Shown piece by piece: positions 21,881 through 34,739 of a stretch of DNA of 64,000 nt (positions within the stretch are counted from its first letter, which is position 1; each line of letters starts with the position of its first letter). Below the pieces are notes generated by a model that did no database searches, was not told the DNA's origin, and saw nothing but the letters and a program-made list of their open reading frames with translations. This DNA comes from Rutpela maculata (Eukaryota; Arthropoda; Insecta; Coleoptera; Cerambycidae): contig OW386290.2 of assembly GCA_936432065.2 (NCBI GenBank), forward strand, positions 142,673,677-142,737,676, read 5' to 3'. The position numbers and the translations under genes are program-made.

Positions 21881-22983
21881 ACACGACTTCATGATGCAGT
21901 TGACAGTTTTATTTTAAACAATATTAAGTTTGTTAAGTTCTTCTTCTAACATTGGTAACCAGGTTGTACACTTATCTATGGAACAATTCGACACGCATTT
22001 AACAAAATTACTGCTGATATTTTATTCTTTTGCTATGTGCCTCTTGTTAAAATTTTTGCCGAGTCCAAGTTTATTCTATGTTCGTTCTCTCATGCGATCT
22101 TTGAAATTCAGCTATCAACCACATCAACCGTATCAATAGTTCTGTGTAAGTCTAAGTACCTATGATATTGAATATAATATAAAATATTTTTAAACTTTGT
22201 ATTAATATATAAAGAACATAAAAGATTTCTAATAAAGTTTTGAGAAAGGAAACAGATTCGGCAAAATACATTAGTTTTTATTTTTATTCATATTGTTTGT
22301 CAAAAAACATTCTCTAACTGTTCTTTTGACGTAAAAGTCAGAGGCATAAAGTTTGTTTTCCAGTAATATATTGTATAAGTGTAATATTTGTAGATTCCAT
22401 GGACACTATTTCTAGAAGAGAAAGAAGATCAGAAAAATTAGTAACTTTTTCATTCTTCTTCAACTTTGAACTTTGATTTGAAATGTACTTTACATACACA
22501 TTACGTTCACCGCTTGTATTTAATCTGGAGTGGGGTACAGCATTGTCCTCTTCGTCAAGCATTCTATAGAGGATGCATGTTAGCAGTTTCCTAACTCATC
22601 ACTAGAACATGATGTATCGTACTTTCGATCCTAATTCGAATTATTTTTAGCACATAACAGTTTTGCCCTATGAACGGTAATAAATAAAATTTCGCACTGT
22701 GTATACTTCTGATGAGATGTGGGTATCTTCATTTGACTCTTGCCTTCTCCTTAGAGCTCAAAGCTGCCCAGATCTCCATATAGGAAAGAATAATATGTTT
22801 ATACTTATATTTTTTTTTATGAAAGTTTTATTTTGGCTTAAAAGTTAGGTTAAATTTTATTTACGCAAATTAGATTTAAAAAGTACGAATAGCCAAAATA
22901 ATTTATAGTGTTTATACTTCGGATATGAACTGTCAATAGGGGCAAGAATAAATATCCGAAGAGTTCTCACCTACCCAGTGGAA
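21881..22983. other. Non-coding or undetermined
   Basis: A 74-codon minus-strand frame at 22338-22562 starts at an ATG and has unremarkable composition. I recognise nothing in it and it has no partner exon, so it is not called. No repeat structure noticed. Confidence 0.3.
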
Positions 22984-23735
22984 GAAACCACCCCCAACGG
23001 TGACTTCATGCTGGTTTTTCTCATTTTTCTTACTAACTGCCGCTGGATGAAAAGAGAGTAGAGGACAGAAAATATTTGCCGTTAAATTCTACACAAGTTA
23101 ATCCCCACTCAAAGTTAAGGGCAGTTTGGAGCGTGTAGCCAAAAAACACCCATTCAAACAGTTTTTCCCTGCAAATATTTCCATAATGGCTTGTTTTACA
23201 GAAAAAATCGTTAACAACGAAATTATGGAGCAGAATCTCCTGTATAACTTGCGGGTATCTCAAAATCTTTTTCAAATCAATTTTTATTACTTTTTTCTGT
23301 TTTTTGCAAACATCCGCTTTATTATTTGAATTTGTTTCCACACCACTCATGAGATAGAGCTCTTGGGGCATCTTTTTAAGTGATTTTCTCTGTGAATTTA
23401 TTCCGCTAAAACCATCTGTTTTTGTTCGTTGGTTGGGTCATATTTGGTTGCTGAAATTAAAAAGCCTTACCCATATGGCAGTTGGAGCACATAGTTAAGC
23501 AGCGCAGTCATAATGTGGTGGAGGTTTTTTGCAACCCTTTACCCTTTTTGTAATCGCAAGAAAAGTAAATTATGGAAATCGTAGCTGGTGGATTCATCCG
23601 GTAAAGCAAATGATTAGATGCAGCATTGGGGTCGAAACGACCTCAACCTATTCTCAAACTTTAAATGAGTGAGAGCTCCGGCTTGCTCGAGCTCATGAAG
23701 TCATGAGGTACGAATCAGAGTGCCAAGTGGGCCAT

Positions 23736-23773
<38 letters not shown>

Positions 23774-25411
23774 GGCCGAGTTATGGTGGTGAAAACAGGT
23801 GATAAAATTTTGCTGGTTTTTTTTTTTCAACCCTATTGCAAAGCGACAGTTTTGATAAAATCACGGAATAACTCGATTGGCTGACTAACCAACCTATTGA
23901 ATGAAGTAAATCTTCGATGATTTTTCACTTTGTAGAGCTTTGTATAATGCAAAGTATATTGTTCTCCAGAACTTTCTGTCCTCATTAATAAGGGATTTTT
24001 ATATAAGCGGACACCGTCTTCCAAACCTTCCCTTCTATTTAAAACATCTTTTGTGCTTTTCTTGTTGAAAAATTGAAAAAACAAGTGGTATTTCGACTAC
24101 TAAATGTATGGGTAAACAGCATGGTTTCCAAAGCAATTTTCCAAAACTTTTGAGGACTGCGAATTAGAATGATCCTCAAAAAAACTGATGGGCAATCGAT
24201 CTTGTCACGTTCATTATCAATCTCGCTTCTGAAGACATCAGATTTTTAAGTGATGCTCAAGGAAATATAAAAGAAAGTGTGCAGTTCTTGCGATTCGCAG
24301 TCCTCAAAAGTTTTGAAAAACGATAAAGAAACCATGCTGTTTACCCATGCATTTAGTGGTTGAAATATCACTTGTTTTTTTCTTTTTTCGACAAGAGAAG
24401 CAATGAAAAATGTTTCAAATAGAAGGAAAGGTTTGGAAGATGGATGGCGGATGTCTTCAGAAGCGAGATCGATAATGAACGTGACAAGATCGATTGCCTA
24501 ATAGTTTTTTTAAGGATCATTCTAATGCAGACGTATTCCCGTCGAAAACGATTTCAGTAAAAATGCGTTTTAAAAGATGTTTACAAAGGAATTACATCTA
24601 TGCGGTGTAAATGTCACGAAATGTATCCTGTTTTGGCCATACCACATGATGAATTAGATTTGTCCCGTCAGCAATAAATTCATCATCACCAATTTCGAAG
24701 GGTCATTTTGGAATACAAAGACGATCTTTTCATCTTTCTTATTAAGCCTATTTCATAAAATAAGAAGAGAGGAAACGAAGCATCTTTTCGCAAATGAAAG
24801 AATCACTTGTGATCTCCATGACCTTGACCAGATTAAAAAAAAAACATTATTTTTCTGGATTGCATTACTTAACTAAGTGCTCCAAGTACTATGGGAAAGA
24901 ATGCCTAAATTCGGCTGAAAAAAAATTAACAAAGGATGGATCCCATCAACGAATAAAACCAGACAGGATTTTAGAGGAAACACACAGGAAAAATCACTTT
25001 AAAAACTTCCCAAGAACTCTACCTCATGAGTGATGTGGAAACAAACTCAAATAACAAAACGTATGTTTGCAAAAAAACGGGAAATCTAACAAAATTTTGT
25101 AATATACGCACATATAAAGGAGATTCTCTTCGATAATTTTGCTATTAACGATTTTTTGTGTAAAACCAGCCGAAATATTCACCATGAAAAACTGTTTGAC
25201 TGTCTTTTGGCTGTGAACTCCAAACTACCCTTAGCTTTGAACATTAGCAAGAGTTGGGTGGGGTTTAGCCGAAATGTTAATAAAAGTTTTTTTTTTTTGT
25301 GTAGAATTTAATGACAAATACTTTTTTCCAAAACTATTTTTTCATTCGAATGGCGATTAGTAAGGAAAATGATAAAAACCAGTATGAAGTCACCATCGGG
25401 GGTGGTTTTTC
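22984..25411. mobile_element. Rearranged copies of a TIR transposon with a PIN-like/Cys-rich gene
   Basis: Outer ends GAAACCACCCCC (left) and GGGGGTGGTTTTTC (right) are inverse. The left arm (22984-23400, minus) and right arm (about 24985-25411, plus) match over about 400 bp, including AGAGCTCTATCTCATGAGTG next to GTGGTGTGGAAACAAA. Between them are scrambled inverse fragments of the gene: STKDVLNRREG (minus, about 24020-24050) and, at about 24200-24290 (plus), DIRFLSDAQGNIKES, with an inverse copy at 24455-24535. The same arm is found at 55771-56060 and the same gene fragment at 56231, so this is one repeat family. Confidence 0.65.
24192..24296 (+). pseudogene. PIN-like protein fragment (transposon gene relic)
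   Basis: Reads IDLVTFIINLASEDIRFLSDAQGNIKES, matching collinearly the better-preserved fragment at 56231-56470 (DIDLLALIITFAPEDKDIRF, then LREAQGKIK). Too short and frame-broken to be functional. Recognition rests on similarity between the two copies in this window. Confidence 0.6.
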
Positions 25412-28400
25412 GCAAAATAATTAATGTTCTGTCCATTGAGCAGGTAAGAATTATTCGGATCTTCATTCCTGCCTCTGTTGAGAATCCATATACAAAATAA
25501 AGCGTGATGTTCCATGATATGTGAAGATGTTTACATTTCCTTAATTGGCATAAAAAGTGAAGCTGGTGCGGTCAAAGTGCCGCGTTTTTTGCTTTCGGTC
25601 GAACAATCAGGACACCAAGGTGATGTTTTTGTGTTATTACGTAAAGTGCCGTGGTGGGTCAACTGTGTCCACCATTTGAGAACAAATAATTTTTCCATAG
25701 TTGGCGTGGTGGACTACATTGCCCATCAGACATTTTTACAGTTCAGGCCATGGTAGTCGGCGGAGGTCCACGAAGCCACACTGAAGATATAGGAAGTGAA
25801 TTAGAATGCTTTTAGCAATATTTCGCTGTACTTGGTTTCCGTTCTGGTGGTCGATGTTGTCCACCATTGTCAAAAGATAAATATGCTCTGGTGTGACTGT
25901 AACTTATTTTATTGATTGATTGTGTTTTTTCTTATAATTTAAGTGAATTTCGATGCATCTGGTCATGTTTTCTATTATCCATGGTCATTTTAAACGATTA
26001 TTTGCAAAAAAAATGCGGCCAGTAGGAACTGTCAAATCGACTTCTCATGGCGGCACTTTACTTGTTAAGTAAATATCTCTATATCTACTTGTTCTTGTAG
26101 AGTTCACTAGCATAGGGTCAATGTCTTTTCGATTTATTTCGCTATTTCTGTAGTGTGATTTGATTAAAACCAAAAAGTCACTTCTACCCTCTCCAGCTTT
26201 GCTGTCAATAGTGTGAATCCCAAGTCTGATAAAGTGATACGGTTGTACCGCGTTACGTCAGATTGGTTAGTCATTTCTACAAATTTTTTTGGTCATATTT
26301 TTTTAATTTTTTACTTTTTTAACTCCTTTGGTGGGGACAACCTACTGATAAATTTTCCACGTCATGGTAGATCACCCTGTATAAACACTTTATAAATTAT
26401 TTCTTCTAAAAATTCTAATTTACATGAACTAGCAGAGGCCAAATGCTTTCTAGTAATAAACAAATTCAAGATGGAGGGGCAGCATTTCTTAATGAGCGTG
26501 CACAGTGTCTGTAGCTTGTCCATGCTTTAGTCTTTTCTAAACCTGTATTGTTCTAGTGGTTGGTAGAAATCGAATTTGTTGCTGCGACAGTTGATAATAA
26601 ACCTTCTAAAGAAGTTAGGGAACCTCAAAGTTGATTTCCAGACACTTGCATGCCAAATATGAATATAAAAAAATGAAGAATAATAATTTTCATGTTGTAA
26701 ATGTGAAGAAAAATCAACTTGAGGTTCTCTATTTTCTTTAGGAAGCACGTGCTATATTCCCAGGTATCGACTTATTTTTAAGTGAGGTGTCTACCGTTGA
26801 AATATGTCCCATGATCCTCCGGACACTCCGTATATATGCATATACTATATATATATTTATGGTTTTATATAACTTTTAAAAACCTTTCACACTTGTATAA
26901 CTGGAGGTGGGTCCTTTTAGATTCAAAATTGCATTTTTAACTTCAATAAAAAATTTGATATGCGTCCCGCGCATTTTTATTCTATGTACAAAAAATTTGA
27001 TTGTGTATTTTAATACCTGAGATAGTATTCCAAAATGTTTGGTCAATGTTAAAAGTGCAATTGGGAACAGAAAATCGAATGCCACTCGCTCTCACTCGTC
27101 CCATTCACAGTAAAATACATACAGGGTGTCCATAGTGACGGGAAATTTTGAACTTCCCGCCTTGCATTATTACTCTTTTTCTCTTTACGGATACCCCATA
27201 TACTAAGATTATATTTGGGCGCTTTGCACCACAGTTTGTACTTTAAATCCATAAAAAATATTACCGAGTAACAATTTCTCTTCAATAATCATAAATTAAA
27301 ACAACCATAACAAGAACAATTTTGAGAAAATCTAACAACTATGTTTTCGTAAAACATACAAATCCTACGTAGCAAAATGTACAAAAGCAATTTAAAATAA
27401 AAAAATGTCTAGTGCGTTTTCATTAAACTATGACTAAGTTGTAGTACGAGAACCTCGATGGGTTTTTTACAATATTTACAAACTTCTTTAAAGCAAAACA
27501 ACTAGTATAGTACAGAGCAAAATTTACATCAGTTCAGAAAAACTTGATAATTGACGTCTTTTACAAAAAAATAGAGGTAAATTATCAACAAATTTTCATT
27601 TAAACAAATAGTATCACAATTAACGAGGCAGGTCTTTGATAATTTACTACTACACAACAACAAAAGGTATATCCCATGGCCGGGAACTCTCAAATTTTGT
27701 CGAAGTATCATCTAAGTCTCATTATTTGGAAAAGAGGTTAGAAAACTAACCTCTATTCAAGTAACTGTCATGTCTTTCTCAAGAGAATTACATATTCCTC
27801 AATATTATTTCCTAAAAGGAGTTAGCACTTCGAATTGTGTCCTTCACACAGAATTTCCTCTAAAAGCACATACCACATCATGATTCTACAAAAAGAGGAA
27901 TTACGCTGTAGCATTTCATTGCACTTACCGCGTTCTTTGTCGGTAACATTAGTTGGTGAACACAACAGCAACACGTGCTTATTGTGCTCTTTGAATTCAA
28001 TTTTCGTACTTGCCTATTGTGAGTGATGGCTTGTGGCCGTGCAGTATCATCGTCGTGCAAAAACAGCATCAAATCAACACGAAAAAAAAAAAAGGTGTTT
28101 GCTTCCCATAAGAATATAAACAATATTGCTCATCGAATTAGGTGCTACTGTGAATTCCTCATTTTACAAATGTTATTTTCACATTAGATTTCTTAAGACT
28201 GGTTTATCAATGCAGTGTCAAATTTGCGTGTTCGCTAGTCATAAGATAACTTTAACCTCGGGTCGAAGTGAGTGTTAAACTTGCATAAGTTTATCCACTA
28301 CATTTTATGTGTGGGCTAGGAAACCCTTGATCTGAGGTTGGTAACACTTTCTACAGAGTTGTCAGCTTTAGGTTGATTGTGATTGGCCAAAAAATAAGTG

Positions 28401-28789
28401 ATTTTCTGTTTGTTAGTTTTACAAGTTTTTGTAATAACAAAAACAAACAAACAATTGCTTTTAACTTAATAAAGTTAAAAGCAATTGTTTCTTTTTGTCA
28501 AAAAATCATGTGACAGTGACAGCAACGGGCAACAACAATTATACAAACTAATGTCTTTTCACCAAGCTCTGAGAACATGTCAAAATAAATATATGTCAAA
28601 TATATGTTATGTTGTCAAATGCAACCAATGAGGAGGGATTATGGCATGGTCACGTGATAATGCACATATATTTGTTTGTTTACACACATTATCGGAGCTT
28701 GGTGAAAAGACAATAGAATATTTTCTGGTCGATAGTCATATTTTTATTTTAAGAAAATGAGTGAAACCCAACAAAGGTAGGCAGAGGTC
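25412..28789. other. Non-coding, small hairpins
   Basis: No supported gene. Noted: an inverse pair around 26610-26760 (GGGAACCTCAAAGTTGATTT against AAATCAACTTGAGGTTCTC); a CAGGGTGTCC string at 27124; a possible minus-strand splice donor at about 27928-27933, after MLPTKNA; a perfect 18-bp-arm hairpin at 28452-28490 (ACAATTGCTTTTAACTT); and a wider inverse pair 28552-28712 (GTCTTTTCACCAAGCTC against GAGCTTGGTGAAAAGAC). Confidence 0.35.
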
Positions 28790-29175
28790 CAGAGGCCCCA
28801 ATTTACTGGTGCTGTGGGATGAACCAACAGCTGAGTTAACACGGCTAAATCGACGCGTACGGGATACCATGAAAATAAATAAATTCCTACTATATCTAAA
28901 AACTCATGAAGCCGCGACACACGAATCAGGATGCCAAGTGGGACATTTTTTGGTAAGCATAATTGGCGGTGTAGGATGAACCAAACACTGAGTTAAAGCA
29001 CTTAAATCGCTTATGGGATACCATGAAAATAAATAAATCCCTATTATATTCTATTTTAAAAACTCGTGAAATCACGAGATACGAATAGGGATATTTTTTT
29101 TGGTAAGCACAACTAGCTGTGTGGGATGAACCAAGCGCCGAGTTAAAGCACCTAAATCGCTTATGGGATAGATAG
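28790..29175 (+). repeat. Tandem repeat, about 150-bp unit, about 2.5 copies
   Basis: The unit includes GGGATGAACCAA, CGAGTTAAAGCACTTAAATC, TTATGGGATACCATGAAAAT and AATCACGAGATACGAAT. Copies begin near 28800, 28960 and 29110. A diverged single copy occurs at about 23690-23790 inside the 22984-25411 element, which suggests the array grew from that transposon family. Confidence 0.75.
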
Positions 29176-29460
29176 ACAGATATTTATTTACCAATAAAAG
29201 ATACAGGTTAGTGTACATTTGGCAGGTCAGGATACATACATATAAAATTTAACATTTTCAAATGTAATGGTGTATAAAAAACATATTATTACACCTATAC
29301 CTTGAAAGGTGTTGGTAATTTAAGACAGCAGGATAGTGGCCATGGAAATTGGAATCTAGTGTCAAATATTGTTGTTCGGGGTTCATTTTGATGGCTTATG
29401 GAAGTTACAAACAGAAACAACTTAACAAAAAATCAGCTGCTTCGCCTGTGTGCTAAAGAA
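29165..29460 (-). mobile_element. Probable LINE 3'-end fragment
   Basis: Begins GATAGACAGATATTTATTTACC, the inverse of a short-tandem LINE tail, followed by AT-rich non-coding sequence like the 3' region of the LINE at 44698. No coding part survives, so class is uncertain. Confidence 0.35.
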
Positions 29461-30059
29461 ATTGTAAATTGAAAATTGTACCATTAAAATCAATTCAGTA
29501 GTTTTGGAGGTTACATCTAACATGCCAACAAACTTACATCACAGAGTAAGTAATACAAAAAGGGCAGATGTCAGAGTACATTCACCTCTATGATGTGTAA
29601 ATAAAAAAACACAAACAAACAAAACACATTCATTGTCACTCTTTATCGCAGAGTGTTGAGATATGGGGTGAAACGACAAAAAAAGTGGCGCTCTAACTCA
29701 TACCTAACATTGCATGTTTCTCCTCATCAATTTATTAATTTGACGAAGACTGTGTGAATTTCCCTATCACTCTCATTATTTCAATCCTTAGTTCCTCTTG
29801 TGAGATGCAGTCCATGATGTGAGAAAATAAAATGTGTCACATGCAGCCTTCCAGATCAGCCGATAGTGTTACCCTTCCCTATAGCATCCGTATTGATTTT
29901 TTCAGTGAATGAAATAGATGCTATAAGTAGATACGGAATACATGATGAAAGTCCAAGGACGAGTTAAGTCTCTCTCTCTTGGTCAGCACTCTACTGTGTT
30001 TCAGACAGAAATTTTGACTAAATTTAACTATATTCAAAATTCTGGGTGAGCGGAACAGA
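29461..30059. other. Non-coding
   Basis: No exon or clear repeat seen. Confidence 0.3.
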
Positions 30060-30480
30060 GTCAGACTACTGTGGGTGCCAGTATAGATGACAATAAAAAA
30101 GTTGATGAACTTGCTAGACAGGGAACAGCTCTATATTTTAAGGCCCAGAACCCGCGCTGGGTAACACTAAAGACTCAGCCACAAGAGTGATCAAGGACTG
30201 GGTCAAGAATAAACATAACCATCACTGGAGAGACATTCTAGGAAATCGACATGGGAAAACAGTTGTTATTAATGGACCATTCCCAAGATAAATTGATGAA
30301 GAAATGATATCTTCAAGATATGGGTCTGCTGGAGCCCCTGTTGACAATACAAGCAAATCTACGAATATGAAATTCGATAAAGATTAGTTTGCAAGATCAG
30401 CAATTGGCCAGTTGAGGAAAGTTTAGCGTGACAGACATATTACCCATCACACAAACATCAGACTTGCTAATATCCTAGTT
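30060..30480 (+). pseudogene. Decayed RNase H domain of a LINE
   Basis: Reads RVRLLWVPV, then, after a shift, KKVDELARQGTALYF, then VIKDWVKNKHNHHWRDI. This is the order VRLLWVPGH...ADELAR...W...H...W found in the RNase H domain at the C-terminus of insect I/R1/jockey-like elements. Several stops and shifts; not functional. Confidence 0.6.
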
Positions 30481-30689
30481 TGCCCTGTTTTTCTTTATGT
30501 CTCAGAGACACGGACTAGAGAAGCAGACATAAATGCCACAAAAAACTTATACCAGAAATATTTGCCCTTGTGTTTGAGACAGCTATCTTCTTGGTGGTAT
30601 CATTATCAACCTATAGTTTCTTTGTCGTGATCGCGTGTGGCAAGGTTGCAATTTAACTAATGACACAGGTCAACACTCCCATGCCGAGG

Positions 30690-31130
30690 TCGGTTAAGCT
30701 CTATCACGTCAGATTCAAGGTCATTTGAAGGTCAAACTAAGAAAAGACGGTTGAAAAAATCTGAGAAAATTCACACATAGGTTTTGGAGTCGCCATGTCC
30801 GAATCCGGTGTTCGCTTACCCTTAAAAGTCATCCGGAGGTCATTTCAAGGTTAATTTGAGAAAAACAGAGGGGAAGCTGTCAAAAAATCTGAAAAAATCT
30901 ATGTATAGGCTTTTTGGGTCGCTGAGTCCGCATCCGATGCCGGTTGACCTCTACCACATCAGTTTCAGGGTCATTTGAAGGTCAAAGTAAGAAAGGTGGT
31001 TGAAAGAATCTGAAAAAATTCACACAGGTTTTTCAAGTCGCTGAGTCCGAATCCGGTGCTCGCTTACCCTTAAAAGGCATCTAGAGGTCATTTCAAGGTC
31101 ATTCTGGGGTCATTTCAAGCCGACATTCGT
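30690..31130 (+). repeat. Tandem repeat, about 130-bp alternating unit
   Basis: About three to four copies built on GGTCATTTGAAGGTCAAA, AATCTGAAAAAATTCACAC, GTCGCTGAGTCCGAATCCGG and CGCTTACCCTTAAAAG. Alternate copies differ, giving a dimeric look. An isolated inverse piece (GAGGTCAACCGACATCGG) lies at about 31857. Confidence 0.75.
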
Positions 31131-32375
31131 CCGCCAGCTTTAGCTGCACATGAAGATCCTTCGGCTATCTCAGTGCAAATATATTTAACTCAATAAATCA
31201 CCTACTTATTTTTTTCTGTGAAAGTTGACGAGCTTATATTCACATAAATCCTGTGGAACGCAAAGGCTGGTCTTTAGGTATAGTTGCAGAAGCAGAGCGA
31301 ACATGCAAGTAGAGAGTACCTTGAGTATTCGATAGACAGCGCATGCCCACCGCAAGTGAGTTGGGGCAGAAGAGGGATATAAGTTAAATACATTTTTGTA
31401 TTGATTGTATTTCAAATGAAATATTATGTCTATTGAAAATTAGTATTTTTAATGTGTCCCAGACAAGGGGGGCCCGCCAATTTGATTTTACCCCTGGGCC
31501 CGTACCGGCTCTCCACGGGCCTGTCAATAATGTCAGAATCAAAGTAATTTAATGGTTTTTTGAGTCAGACAAACTGACTAGGAGGCACACAGACTGTCAT
31601 ATAGAAACATTTAGTTATTTAGTCAGACAGAATTACCGTCAGAAAGGCAGGTAGAAAGGCAGGATGTCAGATAGATTGACAGAGAGAAAATGCAGGCAGA
31701 CGATAAATACAGACTAACAAGCAAACAAACAGGTATAAAGACAGATAGATAAACAGACAATAAGTAGGCAGGTGAGCATTCGTATACATTTTTTCCAATT
31801 TTTTTCACCTCCTATTCTTACTTTAACTTTCAAACGACTTTGAACATGAGGTGATAGAGGTCAACCGACATCGGATTCGGACTCAGCGAAAATACCACCA
31901 ACAGCATGCCGAATGTCGTTCCATTTACCAATGGAGTCTGGAAACATACTATGAATTCAAAAAATCAGTAGAGTTGTCTGTTACTTTGTGATATTCCTTT
32001 ATAACAAATGTCGAACACAATTTTTTTCTTTTTTTTTGTAAAATCAGTATATTTTTCTATTTGCGAGTGCAGTTTCATAGTTGCTGGACTACATTTTTAA
32101 GCACAGTGTGCCTAAGAATGGTTAATGGTTCAGGTAAAAACTAGATATTAACTGGCAAAGTGATGTCCTTCAAACAATGGGCTGATGTCACCAGAGAATT
32201 TGGTGTGACCACATGCATGGAAGAATACGTCTATGGAGGATTTGTGAATAACAAGACGAAGTTAAATACCAAAAGCTGAAAATTATGATATCGGAATAGT
32301 TATTACAATGGAAGTGATTTTTCAATCTGTACCTGTATGTATTTACATATTGCTATTTCCAAAATTTATTCGTAT
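31131..32375. other. Non-coding with degenerate (CAGA)n tract
   Basis: 31625-31780 is a degenerate CAGA/GATA/AGGCAGGT simple-sequence tract. 31440-31525 is a low-copy-looking GC-richer strip. A 37-codon frame at 32163-32276 is not supported as a gene. Confidence 0.4.
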
Positions 32376-32773
32376 TGTTACAGCTTTATCCCCCTATAGA
32401 CATGTATGAGAATTCCCTCTAAGTGCCATGTATAAGTAACAGAAAACTAAGTTAGTTAGTTCGGAAATCGTCCCAGAGATGGCGTGCACAGTGCCGGGAT
32501 CTAGAAACCATCCAGAAGCGGCTGACATCTAGAAAATTCCAGAACCACTTACTTAGCTCTATAAATAGAAGGTGAATGGCCGCACAGGGCAGTTCAGTTC
32601 AGATAGTGAGTAAGATCAGATCAAGAAGAAGTGAACAAAGTGATAAAGTGGGTGAATGATTGAATTATAGTACTGTGTTATATTAGTGAAGTAATAATAT
32701 TTATTGTAATTAATACGTAAGTTAATAAATTAGTGTTTAGTGTTACCCTGGTGTTATAATTTCCGAACCCACA
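32376..32773 (+). mobile_element. Solo LTR (Gypsy-like)
   Basis: A 398-bp block starts TGTTACAG and ends CCCACA, flanked by GTAT (32372-32375) and GTAC (32774-32777), a 4-bp target duplication with one mismatch. Inside, TATAAATA at 32560-32567 is followed about 30 bp on by a TTCAGTTCAG initiator, and an AT-rich 3' part contains AATAAA-like strings. No gag-pol or second LTR nearby, so it is a solo LTR left by recombination. Superfamily inferred from TSD length and architecture only. Confidence 0.7.
32560..32600 (+). promoter_or_regulatory. TATA box plus initiator of the solo LTR
   Basis: TATAAATA (32560-32567) and the arthropod-type initiator TCAGTTCAG near 32594 are spaced as a Pol II core promoter. 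Direction is plus; no gene lies within 6 kb downstream. Confidence 0.55.
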
Positions 32774-33146
32774 GTACAGGGTGTTTACTAAGGGGTGTAG
32801 ACAAGTATGAAAATGTTTTCTGCAAAAATCTTCACAAAATGTCGTTCTTTGTAAAATCCCACAAAATGTATTCTACTTAGTTTCTGCATTTCCTGAATTT
32901 TGCCCTTAAGGTGTAGGTATGGTTAAAAGTTGACAAATACGATTTCTAAGACAATTAATTCTATTGTGATATCTCAGAGTATGCCACTATTAAAAACTTT
33001 CGCGCCTAATTATTTTGAGGTTAGATTTTTTTGACGCCACTCTTCAAAAACATGAGTATCAAATCATCAAATCAAATCATTTATTCATCTATCTATTTAT
33101 CTTTGGGTTTTTCATTAACTTGGTTTTATTTGTCATCACAATTAAT

Positions 33147-33429
33147 CAAGGGCGGATCCGAGAAGAGTCTTCGTTAGTTTTTCAAGCACTCCCATTTTTA
33201 ATAGCATCCTCTGTATGAGGCGAAAAAAAATTTTTTTTAACATTTTTTAATAGCATTCTCTGTATGAGGTGAAAAAAAATTTTTGGATTTTTATTTGCAC
33301 CCCCCCCTCCCCCCTCATGAGTCGAATAAAATTTTGTAGATATCGAGGCGAAAAAATTTTTATTTCTGATTTCTAAAATTTTTTGTAAATATTAGTGCCC
33401 CCCCAGTAACCTTTCTGGATCCGCCTTTG
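33147..33429. mobile_element. hAT MITE (283 bp) with perfect 8-bp TSD
   Basis: Ends CAAGGGCGGATCC and GGATCCGCCTTTG are inverse with one mismatch. They are flanked by the exact duplication CAATTAAT at 33139-33146 and 33430-33437. The interior has C-runs and a duplicated AGCATYCTCTGTATGAGG strip (about 33202 and 33250). Non-autonomous. Confidence 0.9.
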
Positions 33430-34739
33430 CAATTAATGAAATTTGTTAACCAGGTAGTTTCTAGCTATCCAAAGCCAACAAAGAAAAAAAAAGTTTTTAG
33501 CTTTGTAATTAAATATTTAATTCGTTTATTAATGGGAAACCTAAATGTTCAATCATCGTTTGTTCTCATCGAGTTTGATTTGTTACTTTAAATCCCGAAA
33601 AAGGTGTATTTTGACGACTTTAAACAAGAGTATCTTTTCTAAGTAAAATTAAAAGATTTCATATTTTTTCAAAAACGCCTCATAAAACCCAACTTCACAA
33701 AAATTGAGAGCAAAACTTTTCAATTACAGTTTTGTAAGTAGGATACTCTATGAGATAAAGGCAATGGACTATTTTAATCGTATTTGTCGAACTCTAAAAC
33801 ATATCCATACTAAATTTCATTAAGATATCTGTTGTTTTGGATTTTCTAATAAAAAATTGAATTTCATCCATGTATGTTTTTATTTACTAGCTACCCTGAA
33901 AATGGATGTGCTTCCAGAGAGAAGGTGCTAGTTCGAGGCAGAAGAGTTAACGGTAATTTAGTCACGTGACGTTAGCTTATCCATTTCCGCTAAAACCTGG
34001 TATTTGGTTTTTGTATAGATGAGAACATTTTTGTGTGGTGTGCCAAAAAATTAGAGAACAAGTACACTTCACAAACTTTGAGAGTTCTTCAGCACATTAA
34101 GGTTGCATTTCAAGTGCAAAAATTGTCCATCTAATATAATGAGCAATTTTTACACCTCCGATAGATTCATAGTCTCAAAGTAATGCCACAAAAATACCTA
34201 CAAATATAAATGTCGAAGCTTGTCTAACAAACCTCAAAATACTTAAATAAATTCTGATGGTTTATTTCGTAGCTTTACTTCAACGAGCTCGCTTAGTCTA
34301 AGAACTAAAAGTAAAAACGTATCTTGCAGATTGCAGCAATAATTCTCGAAAAAAGGTAGTTCAAAATTTACTTAATGGCAAAATCTAACAAAATACTTCA
34401 GTCATCACTTTACAACAATAGTGAAGGGAAATAATATATAATAAATACAAAAGAAATGCATATTTGCTTCTTACGCTATAAAATCCCAACCAACCTAACC
34501 CAAACTGCTCATAATTTTTCTTTCCTGCTGGATCTTCGTGTGTGTGTGAAAAGATAAATATAATATATGATCTTTAAACCCAGTTGTATACAGTGTCAAT
34601 GTAAAATTCAGTAAAAATAGACATTCAACATCAGGAAAATTCACAGAGTTAAAAATTGGCACAGACCTTTAAAACATCTTTACAAATGAAATATCAAAAA
34701 TTCCCATCGATTCCACTTGTACTAAAAATTTTATTCAAG
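33430..34739. other. Non-coding
   Basis: AT-rich with no exon, named repeat or array recognised. Confidence 0.3.

Noticed and set aside
22338..22562. 74-codon minus-strand frame starting MLDEEDNAVPHS
   Set aside because: Composition is acceptable for a protein, but no partner exon, homology or conserved motif could be seen. Left as undetermined.
27912..28123. Possible minus-strand first exon ending MLPTKNA before a GTAAGT donor
   Set aside because: Donor is good, but there is no downstream acceptor exon or protein match in the 20 kb to the left. Kept only as a note in the region entry.
32163..32276. 37-codon plus-strand small frame just left of the solo LTR
   Set aside because: Balanced composition and an ATG, but no supporting evidence; this length is expected by chance.
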